A stretch of 15,179 bases of DNA from the NCBI GenBank assembly GCA_021778815.1, contig JAJYBW010000028.1, positions 1 through 15,179 on the forward strand. The letters run 5' to 3'. The position numbers and the translations under genes were made by a program. The DNA comes from Acidobacteriota bacterium. Lineage in GTDB: Bacteria > Acidobacteriota > Terriglobia > Terriglobales > Acidobacteriaceae. Position 1 is the stretch's first letter, and the number at the start of each line of letters is the position of its first letter. The notes under the pieces were generated by a model. That model was not told the origin of the DNA. It made no database searches and saw only the letters and a program-made list of their open reading frames with translations. Positions 14,984-15,179 of this stretch are shown piece by piece.

Positions 14984-15058
14984 ATGATCTCAAGTGCGCC
15001 AACAAACGTTGCCGATCGTAGAAATGGCTTTAGGTATCGCTGTTCTCGTAACAGATAA
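14984..15058 (+). CDS. Possible 24-aa leader peptide
   Basis: ATG at 14984 follows GGAGAG with a 7-base spacer, an excellent ribosome-binding site. The frame encodes 24 residues rich in Arg and Asn (MISSAPTNVADRRN, then GFRYRCSRNR) and ends with TAA at 15056-15058. That stop overlaps the AAGGAG Shine-Dalgarno (15057-15062) of the next gene, so ribosomes ending here could restart downstream. I recognise no family. It could be a translational coupling or leader peptide, or a chance frame in an untranslated region. Confidence 0.35.
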   Translation: MISSAPTNVADRRNGFRYRCSRNR

Positions 15059-15066
15059 GGAGCGCT

Positions 15067-15179
15067 ATGTTACCTGTGGATGAGATTCAACCTCATATGA
15101 ATGACCGAAGGTCATTCCTCAAGCTGCTGTCAGCGGCTCCGCTGTTTGCCACAATCGGCAGTCGCAGCCTGGCCTCTGC
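15067..15179 (+). CDS. Tat-signal protein, N-terminus only (cut by the right edge)
   Basis: Only 37 codons are visible. The start has AAGGAG four bases upstream. The sequence has a twin-arginine signal, DRRSFLKLLSAAPLFATIG, so the protein is probably folded in the cytoplasm with a cofactor and exported by Tat; a second ATG at 15097 directly before DRRSFLK is also possible. The mature enzyme is outside the window and its function cannot be named. From context with a RidA-like protein, a PLP-dependent enzyme would be a natural guess, but nothing in the visible residues shows it. Confidence 0.8.
   Translation, partial: MLPVDEIQPHMNDRRSFLKLLSAAPLFATIGSRSLAS

Overview
The window reads as a chromosomal piece of a diderm soil bacterium, most likely an Acidobacteriota (Terriglobia-like). 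This is inferred from gene order and protein style: a hemE-hemH-hemY operon, a lone MacB-type permease, several exported small enzymes, a regulator joining an IclR-type HTH to a sugar-binding domain, and moderately high G+C. No rRNA, tRNA, CRISPR array, transposase or phage gene was seen.

Left block (1-4682, minus strand). Read in the direction of transcription it is lutA, lutB, lutC, a regulator, then the first 115 codons of a bifunctional rhamnulose-1-phosphate aldolase/lactaldehyde dehydrogenase that runs off the left edge. This makes metabolic sense. The aldolase splits rhamnulose-1-phosphate into DHAP and L-lactaldehyde, the fused dehydrogenase makes L-lactate, and LutABC oxidises lactate to pyruvate. 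A 17-bp perfect palindrome plus an extra half-site one helical turn away lies upstream of lutA and is the best candidate operator.

Middle block (4900-8683, plus strand). hemE, hemH and hemY are joined by 4-bp ATGA overlaps and cover the late steps of haem synthesis. The ferrochelatase carries an unusual insertion of about 50 residues rich in Pro, Ser and Gly. A MacB/FtsX-type permease without an ATPase partner faces this operon (8752-10005, minus).

Next come a truncated nitroreductase remnant (about 10020-10403, minus) and a secreted HExxH metallopeptidase (10618-11610, plus) followed by a clear intrinsic terminator.

Right block (11902-15179, plus strand). It holds an RraA-like protein with a Sec-type signal, a RidA-like protein with a twin-arginine signal, an ACS-type MFS transporter, a possible 24-codon leader ORF, and the start of another twin-arginine protein cut by the right edge. 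RraA and RidA family proteins are normally cytoplasmic. Two exported versions beside an organic-anion-type transporter and a third exported protein suggest a periplasmic catabolic or detoxification module, which is the most interesting feature of the window.
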